Shown here in pieces: positions 36,157 through 46,206 of a stretch of DNA of 64,000 bases. A model generated the notes under the pieces. It was not told the DNA's origin and did no database searches. It saw only the letters and a list, made by a program, of their open reading frames with translations. The translations under genes were made by a program, and so were the position numbers. How positions within the stretch are numbered: the stretch's first letter is position 1; each line of letters begins with the position of its first letter. Location of the stretch: the NCBI RefSeq assembly GCF_027111275.1, contig NZ_CP114286.1:434001-498000 (forward strand), given 5' to 3'. Source of the stretch: Flavobacterium luteolum (GTDB lineage: Bacteria; Bacteroidota; Bacteroidia; Flavobacteriales; Flavobacteriaceae).

Positions 36157-36947
36157 TACAAATCCTGTGCATTCGCTATTAATTCAGCGATATCCAGAAC
36201 TTTAACCTGTCCTTCTTTTTCTTGATGTTTAATTCCGTCCGTCAACATCGTATTGCAGAATGGACATCCCGCTGCAATGATATCTGGTTTTACTTCTAAT
36301 GCATCTTCCGTACGAAGAACGTTTACTTCTTTGTTTCCAGGTTCTGCATCTTTAAACATTTGCGCTCCTCCTGCTCCACAGCATAAACCGTTTGCCTTAG
36401 AACGTTTCATTTCGACCAATTCAACGTCTAATTTCTGAATTAAATCTCTAGGTGCTTCGTACACTTTATTGGCTCTTCCTAAATAACAAGGGTCATGAAA
36501 AGTGATTTTCTTCCCTTTAAACTGTCCGCCTTCAACAGTCAATCTTCCATCATCAATTAATGATTTCAAAAATTCTGTATGATGAATAACTTCGTAGTGG
36601 CCTCCTAACTCAGGATACTCATTTTTTAAAGTATTAAAACAGTGCGGACAAGCAGTAACGATCTTTTTAGCTTCATAAGCATTCAAAACCTCGATATTCA
36701 TCATGGCCTGCATTTGAAACAAAAATTCATTTCCAGCTCTCTTTGCAGGATCTCCAGTACAACTCTCTTCTGTACCTAAAACTGCAAAAGAAACATTAGT
36801 ACGATTTAAAATTCGCACAAACGCTTTAGTAATTTTTTTTGCTCTATCATCAAAACTTCCTGCGCAACCTACCCAAAACAAAACCTCTGGCTGTTTTCCT
36901 TCGGCAAGCATTTCTGCCATTGTTGGTACTACTAAATTTTCTGACAT
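36156..36947 (-). CDS. CCG-domain (Fe-S) oxidoreductase subunit, HdrB/GlpC-like
   Basis: 263 residues from the ATG at 36947 (MSENLVVPTMAEMLAEGKQP), preferred over MREM nine bases upstream. Two cysteine-rich CCG modules are visible: VLFWVGCAGSFDDRAKKI ... VTACPHCFNTLKNEYP, and HDPCYLGRANKVY ... NGLCCGAGGAQMFKD with AAGCPFCNTMLTDGIK. Such modules bind a non-cubane [4Fe-4S] centre and shuttle electrons in heterodisulfide-reductase-like and glycerol- or lactate-oxidising complexes. The next gene upstream on the same strand encodes a membrane [4Fe-4S] protein, so they probably form one membrane complex. Electron donor and acceptor are unknown. Confidence 0.88.
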   Translation of the reverse strand: MSENLVVPTMAEMLAEGKQPEVLFWVGCAGSFDDRAKKITKAFVRILNRTNVSFAVLGTEESCTGDPAKRAGNEFLFQMQAMMNIEVLNAYEAKKIVTACPHCFNTLKNEYPELGGHYEVIHHTEFLKSLIDDGRLTVEGGQFKGKKITFHDPCYLGRANKVYEAPRDLIQKLDVELVEMKRSKANGLCCGAGGAQMFKDAEPGNKEVNVLRTEDALEVKPDIIAAGCPFCNTMLTDGIKHQEKEGQVKVLDIAELIANAQDL

Positions 36948-36958
36948 TTCTCTCACTT

Positions 36959-37077
36959 TTGTTTAATCGGTTAGTCGTGAAATTGTTTGATCGCTAAAAG
37001 CAAAATGACAATTCTATAAAAACCGAAATATTATTTTAAAATCGATTAAACGGTTAAACAACTAACCGATTAAACAA
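36959..37077. repeat. 17-bp perfect inverted repeat flanking an 85-bp spacer
   Basis: TTGTTTAATCGGTTAGT (36959-36975) and ACTAACCGATTAAACAA (37061-37077) are exact reverse complements. They bracket the gap between the two iron-sulfur genes. Further AATCGATTAAACGG words lie just inside the right arm. It may be a MITE-like remnant or a member of the word-repeat class. Confidence 0.65.
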
Positions 37078-37083
37078 TAAATC

Positions 37084-38421
37084 TTAATTCTCGTTTTTCC
37101 AATTTAAACGGTCTTGCTGGCTGTATTGCCATGGAGCACCGTTATTTTCAATATTAGTCATCATCGCGTTTAATGACATTGGAGCTGCACTTTGTTCCAT
37201 AACCAAATAACGACGCATATCCATAATAATAGATAATGGACTAATATTTACAGGACATTCTTCAACACAAGCATTACAAGACGTACAAGCCCATAACTCT
37301 TCTGGCGTGATATAATCGTTTAATAATGTTTTGTTATCTGGAACAAAAACACCTTTATTGGCATCGATATTTTTACCAACTTCTGTTAAACGATCTCTTG
37401 TGTCCATCATAATTTTACGTGGAGACAATTTTTTACCGGTTTGATTTGCTGGACAAGAAGAAGTACAACGTCCGCATTCTGTACAAGTATAAGCATTTAA
37501 CAACTGAACCCAGTTTAAATCCTGAACATCACTTGCACCAAATTTAGCAGGATGAGCATTCTCATCAGCTGGGGCTGCTGCAAAAGGATCAGCGTTTGGA
37601 TCCATCATTAATTTTACCTCTTTTGTAACCGAAGCCAAATTATCAAATTGTCCTTCTGGATTTAAATTGGCAAAATATGTATTTGGGAATGCTAAAAGAA
37701 TGTGTAAATGTTTTGAGAAGTATAAATAGTTCATAAAAACTAAAATACCCGCAATATGCAACCACCAGAAAACTTCAAATAACAATCCAACTGTTTCATT
37801 AGATGCACCATTAAAAATTGGCGCGATAAATTGACTTATCGGGTAACTTCCTGCTTTATGAAAATGAGAATATCCGCCTGGAACATTTTGCAAATGAAAA
37901 TCGGAAGCATTCATCAACAAAAACAAAATCATCAAAACAGTTTCAAAATACAAGATGTAATTGGCATCACTTTTTGGAAAACCAGTTAAATCAGAATGTA
38001 TAAAACGCTTTAATCGAATAAAGTTTCTTCTTAGCCAAAATACTGTAACAGCAAAAATTACAAGTATAGCTAATATTTCAAATGAAGCAATTAGAACATC
38101 ATAAACTACACCTAAATAAGGCGCAAATATTCTATGCGTACCAAATAAACCATCAATGATGATTTCAAGTAATTCGACATTAATAATTACGAAACCTACA
38201 TATACAATAATATGAAGGATTCCAGCAACAGGGCGTCTCACCATTTTTGATTGCCCTAGAGCAATTAATGCCATGTTTTTCCAACGAGCTTTAGGATTAT
38301 CTTTTCGATCTACATCGACTCCCAAATTAATATTTCGGATGATTTTTTTTACGCTCGTTGCAAAAAAACCGAAACCTGCAATAAGAAGTACTGCGAATAA
38401 AATATTATCTAAATAACTCAT
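37084..38421 (-). CDS. Membrane-bound 4Fe-4S dicluster protein (HdrC/NarI-like)
   Basis: 445 residues. The N-terminal half has about five to six transmembrane helices (about 5-25, 65-90, 110-130, 160-180, 205-240). The C-terminal part has two ferredoxin motifs, CTECGRCTSSCPANQTGKKL and CTSCNACVEECPVNISP, each for a [4Fe-4S] cluster, although the fourth Cys position is CP in each. The layout fits an electron conduit between a cytoplasmic partner and the quinone pool. The downstream CCG protein is the likely partner, and the pair resembles the HdrBC-like electron transfer modules. Separated from that gene by an inverted repeat. Confidence 0.88.
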   Translation of the reverse strand: MSYLDNILFAVLLIAGFGFFATSVKKIIRNINLGVDVDRKDNPKARWKNMALIALGQSKMVRRPVAGILHIIVYVGFVIINVELLEIIIDGLFGTHRIFAPYLGVVYDVLIASFEILAILVIFAVTVFWLRRNFIRLKRFIHSDLTGFPKSDANYILYFETVLMILFLLMNASDFHLQNVPGGYSHFHKAGSYPISQFIAPIFNGASNETVGLLFEVFWWLHIAGILVFMNYLYFSKHLHILLAFPNTYFANLNPEGQFDNLASVTKEVKLMMDPNADPFAAAPADENAHPAKFGASDVQDLNWVQLLNAYTCTECGRCTSSCPANQTGKKLSPRKIMMDTRDRLTEVGKNIDANKGVFVPDNKTLLNDYITPEELWACTSCNACVEECPVNISPLSIIMDMRRYLVMEQSAAPMSLNAMMTNIENNGAPWQYSQQDRLNWKNEN

Positions 38422-38427
38422 TTATAC

Positions 38428-39393
38428 TTATTTTTTATCAGTTGAGTTTGTTTCTTCTGTTGGTGCTACGTATGGTTTATTTTTCTTTCCGAAAAGAGAA
38501 ACGTTTACGTAACGAGTTGGGTAAAGGCGAACATCTTGCAATAACAATTCAAGCTCTTTTGAAGTTTTTGCCAAGTTATTATACAATGCATCATCGTTCA
38601 ACAACTTACCTGCTGTTCCTTTTCCAGAATTCAAATTAGCCATTAAAGCATCTACTTTAGCCAAAGTCTGGTTCAAGTTACGAACTGTTTTGCCTAAATC
38701 TGCTTTATTTAACGAATCTGAAATTTTATTGAAATTACTAGACATTTTATTGAAGTTTGAAACCGCTCCATTAATTTGTCCTTTATTAGTATCCAAAATA
38801 TTATTAAGACTACCTGAAGCTTTATGAAACTGTGTCATAGTCTGACTTAGTTCTGCAATTGTTTTCTTTAGGTTTTCTTGAGTGTTTTTGTCTAAAGTAT
38901 TATTTAATCCAGTAACCAAAACATCAATATTTACAAGCATCTTATCCAACTTTTGCTGAATTGGCTCAATTTTTCCTCCTAAAGACTCTGTTAATCCTAA
39001 TTCAACTGTTGAAGTCAATTTCTGCCCGTCTTCAGCTAATTCTTTATCGGCAAAATTTGGAATGATTTTAATTTGTTTCCCACCAATTAAACTTGGAGAA
39101 TAAATAGAAGCTGTACTGCTTTTAGTAATCGGAAAATCCGTTTTAAGCTGAAGCTCCACTAATAGTTTTCCTGTAACTTCATCAATTGTAATTTTATTTA
39201 CTTTACCAATCGCAAGTCCGTTAAGTGTTACTGGTGCAGATGGTGATAAATCTTCAACATTATCATATTCAGCATATAATATTGTATAATTAGTAAAAAG
39301 GTCTCTTCCCTTTAAAAAACTATATCCCCAAATAAATAGTAGAATGGATCCGATGACTAATATAGCCGTTTTAATTTCTCTTGTTAGTTTCAA
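38428..39393 (-). CDS. MlaD/MCE-family ABC transporter substrate-binding protein
   Basis: 321 residues. One N-terminal transmembrane helix (about 8-24) is followed by an MCE domain (about 38-115: TILYAEYDNVEDLSPSAPVT, LNGLAIGKVNKITIDEVTG, SIYSPSLIGGKQIKIIPN). A long helical tail (about 130-285) of coiled-coil character is next, with a charged terminus. MCE proteins assemble hexameric rings that move phospholipids or other lipids across the envelope. No ATPase (MlaF) or permease (MlaE) gene is beside it here. It is 6 bp downstream-facing to the membrane dicluster gene and follows the amidase gene on the same strand. Confidence 0.9.
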   Translation of the reverse strand: MKLTREIKTAILVIGSILLFIWGYSFLKGRDLFTNYTILYAEYDNVEDLSPSAPVTLNGLAIGKVNKITIDEVTGKLLVELQLKTDFPITKSSTASIYSPSLIGGKQIKIIPNFADKELAEDGQKLTSTVELGLTESLGGKIEPIQQKLDKMLVNIDVLVTGLNNTLDKNTQENLKKTIAELSQTMTQFHKASGSLNNILDTNKGQINGAVSNFNKMSSNFNKISDSLNKADLGKTVRNLNQTLAKVDALMANLNSGKGTAGKLLNDDALYNNLAKTSKELELLLQDVRLYPTRYVNVSLFGKKNKPYVAPTEETNSTDKK

Positions 39394-39443
39394 AATTCTA
39401 AGTGTTTGTACAAAATTAATATAAATATTCGAACTTGTGATTA

Positions 39444-40565
39444 TTATTTAATCGCGTCCTGAATACTGATTTTCTCACCATCTTTAGTTGCTACTAAAAA
39501 TGCTGCGCCATATCCTTTACTTTTAGCTTCTTGCAGATATTTCTGTGCTGTTTCGTAACTTGTAGTTTCTTCGTAGAAATATTTATAAATATTGTTTTCG
39601 TATATCATTGTTACATTTTTAAGTCCTTTAAAGTTTTTAGGTTCTAAAGGTGTTTTTTTGATACTTGCAATAAGCTGTACTTTAAAAAATGTTCCTTTTG
39701 GAGCATTCTTCGCAACAGCAACTGGAGTTGTTGCTTTAGATTTTGAAGGAGTAGTATCTCTTATGGGCCGACTATCCTCTGATTCAGTTCCTGAACCAAA
39801 GTATTCTCTTTTATAACTTAAAATAGCTTCTGCAATTGCTTTTGCAATATCATCCTGACCTTCTTCTGAATTCAAGATATTTCCTTCTGTTGGATTCGAA
39901 ACAAATCCTGTTTCAACCAAAACTCTAGGCATGTATGCTTTATGAAGTACCATAAAAGGCGCTTGTTTTACACCGCCATGACGAAGTTTTTTTCCTAATT
40001 TCTCAAAGTTTTCTTCGATTTTAGTTGCTAAAGTAATACTGTTATCTAAATATTCTTCTTGCATCAAAGTCATACCAATCATTGATTCTGGTGAATTTGG
40101 ATCGTAACCTTCATATTTACGTTTGTAGTCTTTCTCTAATGTAATTACTGAGTTCTCTTTTTTGGCCGCTTCAAGGTTTGATGCTACCTTACTTAGACCC
40201 ATTACATAAGTTTCGGTTCCGTCGGCTGCAGTATTTTTATTGGCGTTACAGTGAATCGAGACAAAAATATTCGAATTTGCTCTGTTTGCAATATTTGCTC
40301 TTTCGACCAAATCAACAAAAACATCTGTTTTACGAGTGTAAATTACATTAACATTTGGATTAAGCTCTAAAATCTTTCCTACTTTCAAAACAATAGCTAA
40401 AGCAATATTCTTTTCAATCCGTCCGCTGTAAACAGCTCCAAAGTCATGATCTCCATGTCCAGCATCAAGTGTCACTTTAAACACATTTGACTGACTATGA
40501 GCATAAAAAGACGATATCATTAGAAATAAAGCAAATATTACTTTAAATTTGTTAATTCCATTCAT
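39444..40565 (-). CDS. N-acetylmuramoyl-L-alanine amidase with SPOR-like C-terminus
   Basis: 373 residues from the ATG at 40565 (MNGINKFKVIFALFLMISSF signal). An earlier ATG would lie 66 bases upstream and start within the divergent promoter region. Amidase_3 signs: FKVTLDAGHGDHDFGAVYSG, the Glu of GRIEKNIALAIVLKVG, VSIHCNANKN and VLVETGFVSNPTEG, the zinc-ligand and catalytic set. The C-terminal region (about 290-373) looks like a divergent SPOR-type repeat (KVQLIASIKKTPL...NIYKYFYEETTSYETAQKYLQEAKSKGY, in parts), which binds denuded glycan at division sites. It cleaves septal peptidoglycan in the periplasm. Divergent from lptD. Confidence 0.9.
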   Translation of the reverse strand: MNGINKFKVIFALFLMISSFYAHSQSNVFKVTLDAGHGDHDFGAVYSGRIEKNIALAIVLKVGKILELNPNVNVIYTRKTDVFVDLVERANIANRANSNIFVSIHCNANKNTAADGTETYVMGLSKVASNLEAAKKENSVITLEKDYKRKYEGYDPNSPESMIGMTLMQEEYLDNSITLATKIEENFEKLGKKLRHGGVKQAPFMVLHKAYMPRVLVETGFVSNPTEGNILNSEEGQDDIAKAIAEAILSYKREYFGSGTESEDSRPIRDTTPSKSKATTPVAVAKNAPKGTFFKVQLIASIKKTPLEPKNFKGLKNVTMIYENNIYKYFYEETTSYETAQKYLQEAKSKGYGAAFLVATKDGEKISIQDAIK

Positions 40566-40642
40566 AAATCTAAAAGTTAATTTTAATAAAACGCAGCTGT
40601 TATAATTTTTAGAATTGATTATTTTTGCCAAAAAATTATATG

Positions 40643-40650
40643 TAAGTTTG
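40643..40650 (+). promoter_or_regulatory. -7 box of lptD
   Basis: TAAGTTTG (TAnnTTTG) stands 48 bp before the TTG at 40699 and makes a start at 40615 unlikely. A TTTG that could serve as -33 (40624-40627) is 15 bp away, somewhat short. Confidence 0.45.
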
Positions 40651-40698
40651 ACGTGTCAAAAAACAAGCCATAATTTTACAAAAATAGCATTTAAACCT

Positions 40699-43350
40699 TT
40701 GCATACAAACTTATTTAATATCGTTTTAATATCATTTTTCCTAACTATAGGTTGTGGTAATTTATATTCGCAAGAAATAAAAAACAAAAAAAAGCCTTTA
40801 CCTGCTGTAAAACAAACAGATAAAGAAACTGTTGCGATTACAGACACCATAAAACTTGACACGGTTAAACCGAAAAAGACTTTTTTGGACGGAAAAGTTA
40901 GATATAAAGCAAAAGATTATGCTAAAATTGACCAGAAAAAAAAGCTGATTACTTTATATAATGAGGCTGAATTATACTACAAAGATGTCGAGTTAAAATC
41001 GGGTATCATTGTACTTAATTACGAAAAAGACGAAGTGTATGCAGGAAGAATTAAAGATTCTGCTGGTGTTTTAACTCAATATCCAAACTTCAAACAAGGA
41101 CCAAGCGAGGTACAGCCAGACTCTATCCGATTTAATTTTAAAACTAAAAAAGCCTTAATCTACAATTCCAGAACAGAACAAGGTGAATTTAAAATTAAAG
41201 CCGCGGTTACTAAAAAAGAAAACGATTCTGTTTACTTTTTAAAGGGAGCACGTTTTACCACATCAACAGATGTAGATCATCCTGAATACTATTTCCAGAC
41301 TAGTAAAGTTAAATTTATACCAGGAAAAAAAGTAATTACTGGTTTAACAAACATGGTAATTGCAGATGTTCCTACTCCTCTAGCGCTGCCTTTTGCCTAT
41401 TTCCCAATGAGTCAGGAAAAGAGCGTTTCGGGTATTATTATCCCGAGTTATAACGATTCTAATACTCGAGGTTTTTCATTGCAGAATGGAGGATATTACT
41501 TTGCATTAAGCGATAATTACGATTTGACCGTATTAGGAGATTATTATACCAACGGAAGTTACGCCATGCGATTTGAATCGGCATATGCAACACGATATAA
41601 GTATAGAGGAAATGTAAATATTCGTTTTGAGAACTTAATCAATAGCGAACGTGGTTATCCTGATTATTCAAAACAAAGCATTTACAATATTCAGTGGTCG
41701 CATTCTAAAGACACAAAATCAAACCCCAATTCTACTTTCTCTGCGTCTGTCAACATGGGTAGTAGTAAGTACTTCAAACAGTCTATTAACCAAGCCAATA
41801 TTGGATCAAACTTAAACAACACTTTAAGTTCATCTATTTCATATAATAAAACATTTAATACTATTCCTGGTTCTCGTATTTCGTTATCTGCAACCCATAG
41901 CCAGAATACGCAGACAGAAGACATTATTATGACACTTCCGTCTTTACAAGGAAGTATTGACCGTGTATATCCTTTTGTTGGAAAAGATGGCGTAAAAAAG
42001 GGATTAATCAAAAACATCAACTTACAATATAATGTAAGCGGTAAAAACTATTTCAAAACGAAAGATTCGCTGTTTTTTAAGCCTCAAATGTTTGACGATG
42101 CACAGCTAGGATTACAGCAAACTATTCCATTGAGCACTAACTTTAAGATTTTCAAATATTTTAGTGCTGGAGCTTCTACCACTTATCAAGAAACATGGGT
42201 AAATAAAACCATTCAAAAAGTTTATGACCCAACTGCTGGACAAACCATTAATAAAACCGTAAATGGTTTTGATGCTTTTAGAACTTATAATTTCAGCACC
42301 AACTTAGGTACTACTATTTACGGAACTTTCAATTTTGGAGACGACAAGAGAATTCAATCTATTAGACACGTCATGCGTCCGAGTATAACGTATGCTTATA
42401 CCCCAAGTTTTGAAAAATACTACGACACTTATGCCGTTGATGCTTCTGGAAGAATTACTTCTGAATATACAAGATTTGAAAACGGATTATATGGAGCTCC
42501 AGGAAAAGACAACTCTAACATTGTTGGTTTTGCTTTAAGCAACACCTTTGAAGCCAAAGTAAGAGATCGTGACAGCACAAAAACAGAACCTAAAAAAATA
42601 ATGCTGTTAAACAACTTAAACTTCAGTACAAGCTATAATTTCAATGCTGACGGAAAATCAACATTTGGGTGGCAGCCTGTATTAGTTAGTGGTGGAACGC
42701 AGTTTTTTGACAACAAAATGAATATGAATTTTGGTGCAACATTAGATCCATATGCGATTGACAACGGAGGTAACAAAATTGACAAATTCAACATTGACAA
42801 TGGCGGAAGTTTATTTAGAATGACAAGTGCAAACGTAACTTTAAACTATTCATTCTCAAATAAAGGAACTGGAAAAGAAAAAGAAAAAAATACGCAAAGC
42901 CAACGGAATGGTGGACGAAGCGATGATTTATTTGGTACAAATACAGACTTAAATGACAGCCGTAATAGTCAGTTTGCCAATGAGCCTGAAAAAGATGATG
43001 TCATTACAGAATTCTTTAATTCTAAAGTCCCTTGGGATATGACACTTGCGTATTCGTTAACATACTCAAACGTAAAGAGGGAAAGCACTATTTCTGGAAA
43101 CTCAATCATGGTTTCTATTAATACCGATCTTACGCCTAAATGGAAAGCGGGAGTTTCAACAGGTTACGATTTTGTTCAAAAAGGAGTTACCTTTACACAA
43201 TTCCGTTTTGAAAGAGATCTGTTAAGCTGGAGAATGGCTTTTAACTGGCAGCCTTTAGGAACAAATTCTAACTGGAACTTCTTTATTGGAATTAAATCTG
43301 GTATGCTTAGCGATATCAAATGGAACAAGCGTAGCGTTTCAAACAGATAA
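40699..43350 (+). CDS. lptD: LPS-assembly protein LptD (outer membrane OstA-type)
   Basis: 883 residues if translation starts at the TTG at 40699, giving MHTNLFNIVLISFFLTIGCG, a credible signal. The frame is open to 40615, but that TTG lies upstream of the -7 box. N-terminal OstA-like jellyroll (about 60-220: FLDGKVRYKAKDYAKIDQKK, ELYYKDVELKSGIIVLNYEK, DSIRFNFKTKKALIYNSRTEQGEFKIK in parts) is followed by a long beta-barrel (about 230-883). In Bacteroidota this protein inserts lipopolysaccharide into the outer leaflet. Length is family-typical. It is followed after 28 bp by ridA on the same strand. Confidence 0.9.
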   Translation: MHTNLFNIVLISFFLTIGCGNLYSQEIKNKKKPLPAVKQTDKETVAITDTIKLDTVKPKKTFLDGKVRYKAKDYAKIDQKKKLITLYNEAELYYKDVELKSGIIVLNYEKDEVYAGRIKDSAGVLTQYPNFKQGPSEVQPDSIRFNFKTKKALIYNSRTEQGEFKIKAAVTKKENDSVYFLKGARFTTSTDVDHPEYYFQTSKVKFIPGKKVITGLTNMVIADVPTPLALPFAYFPMSQEKSVSGIIIPSYNDSNTRGFSLQNGGYYFALSDNYDLTVLGDYYTNGSYAMRFESAYATRYKYRGNVNIRFENLINSERGYPDYSKQSIYNIQWSHSKDTKSNPNSTFSASVNMGSSKYFKQSINQANIGSNLNNTLSSSISYNKTFNTIPGSRISLSATHSQNTQTEDIIMTLPSLQGSIDRVYPFVGKDGVKKGLIKNINLQYNVSGKNYFKTKDSLFFKPQMFDDAQLGLQQTIPLSTNFKIFKYFSAGASTTYQETWVNKTIQKVYDPTAGQTINKTVNGFDAFRTYNFSTNLGTTIYGTFNFGDDKRIQSIRHVMRPSITYAYTPSFEKYYDTYAVDASGRITSEYTRFENGLYGAPGKDNSNIVGFALSNTFEAKVRDRDSTKTEPKKIMLLNNLNFSTSYNFNADGKSTFGWQPVLVSGGTQFFDNKMNMNFGATLDPYAIDNGGNKIDKFNIDNGGSLFRMTSANVTLNYSFSNKGTGKEKEKNTQSQRNGGRSDDLFGTNTDLNDSRNSQFANEPEKDDVITEFFNSKVPWDMTLAYSLTYSNVKRESTISGNSIMVSINTDLTPKWKAGVSTGYDFVQKGVTFTQFRFERDLLSWRMAFNWQPLGTNSNWNFFIGIKSGMLSDIKWNKRSVSNR

Positions 43351-43378
43351 ACCACTTTCGAATCAAAATAATTTCATT

Positions 43379-43759
43379 ATGAAAAAAATCATTTTCACCG
43401 AAAAAGCTCCGGCGCCAATCGGACCTTATAATCAAGCTGTATTATCTGGAAACACACTTTATGCTTCTGGACAGATTGCAATCAATCCTGAGTCAGGAGA
43501 ATTGATTACAGACAACATTAATGATGAAACCAATCAAGTTATGAAAAACATTGCTGCTATACTTGAAGCTGCAAACATGACTTTTGAGAACGTTGTAAAG
43601 TCAACTATTTTCATCATGGACATGAATAACTTTGGAGCAATAAACACCGTTTACGGTTCTTATTTTAACGAAAAAACCGCTCCAGCTCGTGAAACGGTTC
43701 AAGTGGCTTGTTTGCCAAAAAATGTTAATGTAGAGATTTCTATAATTGCTGTGCAATAG
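43379..43759 (+). CDS. ridA: RidA-family enamine/imine deaminase
   Basis: 126 residues from the ATG at 43379 (MKKIIFTEKAPAPIGPYNQA). The upstream ATG at 43286 would overlap lptD's end and adds unrelated residues. Family signs: APIGPYNQAV, YASGQIAINPESGEL, QVMKNIAAILEAANMTFENVVK, AINTVYGSYF and APARETVQVACLPKNVNVEISIIA. It hydrolyses reactive enamine/imine intermediates from PLP enzymes. The catalytic Arg in ARETV is present. Cytosolic trimer. Its last 20 bp overlap the 3' end of the opposite-strand mgsA. Confidence 0.95.
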   Translation: MKKIIFTEKAPAPIGPYNQAVLSGNTLYASGQIAINPESGELITDNINDETNQVMKNIAAILEAANMTFENVVKSTIFIMDMNNFGAINTVYGSYFNEKTAPARETVQVACLPKNVNVEISIIAVQ

Positions 43760-44114
43760 CATCTAATAATAATTGTGCCGTTGCTTCATTGGTTGCCAGC
43801 GGTACATTATGCACATCGCAAACACGAATTAGCATATTAATATCAGCTTCATGCGGATGACTTGATAATGGATCTTTAAAAAAGAACACCATTTGCGTAA
43901 TTCCTTCCGCTACTCTTCCTGCAATTTGCGCATCACCTCCAAGAGGACCAGATAGCATTCTTTGGGTTTTAAATCCAGCAGCTTCCGCTTTTCCCCCCGT
44001 AGTTCCGGTACCAATTAATCTTATTTTTTCATTGTGTAAAACAGCTTCATTTTTAATTAAGAAATCAATTAAATCCGCTTTTTTTCCATCATGAGCAATA
44101 ATGGCAATTTCCAT
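43740..44114 (-). CDS. mgsA: Methylglyoxal synthase
   Basis: 124 residues from the ATG at 44114 (MEIAIIAHDGKKADLIDFLI), matching the family start. A longer start at 44150 would overlap the kinase gene. It converts dihydroxyacetone phosphate to methylglyoxal and phosphate. Signs: IAIIAHDGKK, LIGTGTTGGKAEAAG, MLSGPLGGDAQIAGRVAEG with the catalytic Asp, and FFKDPLSSHPHEADINMLIRV, with the phosphate-binding residues. It overlaps ridA tail-to-tail by 20 bp. The likely sugar kinase gene upstream ends 10 bp before its start, so they are probably one operon, linking sugar entry to the methylglyoxal bypass. Confidence 0.94.
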   Translation of the reverse strand: MEIAIIAHDGKKADLIDFLIKNEAVLHNEKIRLIGTGTTGGKAEAAGFKTQRMLSGPLGGDAQIAGRVAEGITQMVFFFKDPLSSHPHEADINMLIRVCDVHNVPLATNEATAQLLLDAIAQQL

Positions 44115-44124
44115 AAAACCAGAA

Positions 44125-44976
44125 CTATTGATTAGCGACATGGTAAGCAATTAGTCCATCAATAGGTCTTCTTAAAACATTACCTAATTGAAGTTCATAT
44201 TTATTAAATGTCTCTTGTAATTCATCTTTCAAATAGAATGCAATAGAACCAACAAAATGTACTGGAACTTCTTTGCAGTTATCAAATTGTTTGATGTAGT
44301 TCTTAACGAAAGACTTCATTCCTTTGAAGATAATTTTTCTGCAGAACTCTGTATCTTTATGCTTAATCAAGAATTTAGCATAAGTAGCTAAATAAGCATT
44401 CGGATTTGGTTCTTTGTATAATTTGTTTTTAATAAAATCTGGATCAACGTCGTACTCTTTTTCAAGTTCAACAGCCAATTCTTTAGGCATTTTATTAAAA
44501 TAGTATTTTCTAATTAATTCTTTTCCAAAAACATTACCGCTGCAATCATCCATTACGATATAACCTAATGATTGAACTTTTTGATGCAATACTTTTCCAT
44601 CAAAATAACTGCAGTTAGAACCTGTTCCTAAGATAGAAACAATCGCTTCTTCTCCTTTTGGAGTTGTTGCATAAACAGCAGCGTAAGTATCTTCCTGAAC
44701 GTCTACAATTGCGTTAGAAAAATATTCTTGAAAAATTCTTTTCAGCCACTCTTTCATTCTGTCTGTACCACAACCGGCACCATAAAAGAATAAATGTGTA
44801 GCATTTTTTTTATTTTGTAAGATATCAAAACGGTCATTTAATCTTTCGATAATTTCTGGCTCGTCTAGAATTTCAGGATTTAATCCTAAAGTTTGTGTTG
44901 TGAATAATACTTTTCCATTATCATCTATCGCAATCCAATCGGCTTTAGTAGATCCACTGTCAACTATTAATTTCAT
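44125..44976 (-). CDS. BadF/BadG/BcrA/BcrD-type N-acetylglucosamine kinase
   Basis: 283 residues with the ASKHA ATPase fold. Nucleotide-binding signs: MKLIVDSGSTKADWIAIDDN (phosphate 1), EAIVSILGTGSNCSYFDGK (phosphate 2) and the adenosine-site region KEVPVHFVGSIAFYLKDEL. Bacteroidota members of this type are GlcNAc (or glucosamine) kinases, making GlcNAc-6-P. That fits the amino-sugar locus at 5-17 kb, which lacks a kinase. The alternative is a generic BadF-type kinase of another amino sugar. Likely co-transcribed with mgsA downstream. gapA lies upstream on the same strand with a terminator between. Confidence 0.86.
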   Translation of the reverse strand: MKLIVDSGSTKADWIAIDDNGKVLFTTQTLGLNPEILDEPEIIERLNDRFDILQNKKNATHLFFYGAGCGTDRMKEWLKRIFQEYFSNAIVDVQEDTYAAVYATTPKGEEAIVSILGTGSNCSYFDGKVLHQKVQSLGYIVMDDCSGNVFGKELIRKYYFNKMPKELAVELEKEYDVDPDFIKNKLYKEPNPNAYLATYAKFLIKHKDTEFCRKIIFKGMKSFVKNYIKQFDNCKEVPVHFVGSIAFYLKDELQETFNKYELQLGNVLRRPIDGLIAYHVANQ

Positions 44977-45060
44977 TTGTTTCGTTTTTGGAATTAGGTT
45001 TTTCTATTTTTTAATTTAAAAGTGTGATATTTACATTAATCATAGAAGTAACAAAATAAG

Positions 45061-45092
45061 AAAATCCCGTTATTGTAAAGTAACGGGATTTT
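45061..45092 (-). terminator. Terminator after gapA
   Basis: AAAATCCCGTTA (45061-45072) pairs with TAACGGGATTTT (45081-45092), and a T-rich stretch follows on the minus strand. Confidence 0.82.
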
Positions 45093-45108
45093 GCAAAAAT
45101 ATATATTA

Positions 45109-46146
<1,038 letters not shown>

Positions 46147-46206
46147 CTATTTCAAAGTCTAATTTCCTCACAATAAACTTCTCTTCTTTTTAAACTTTTA
46201 TATTGA

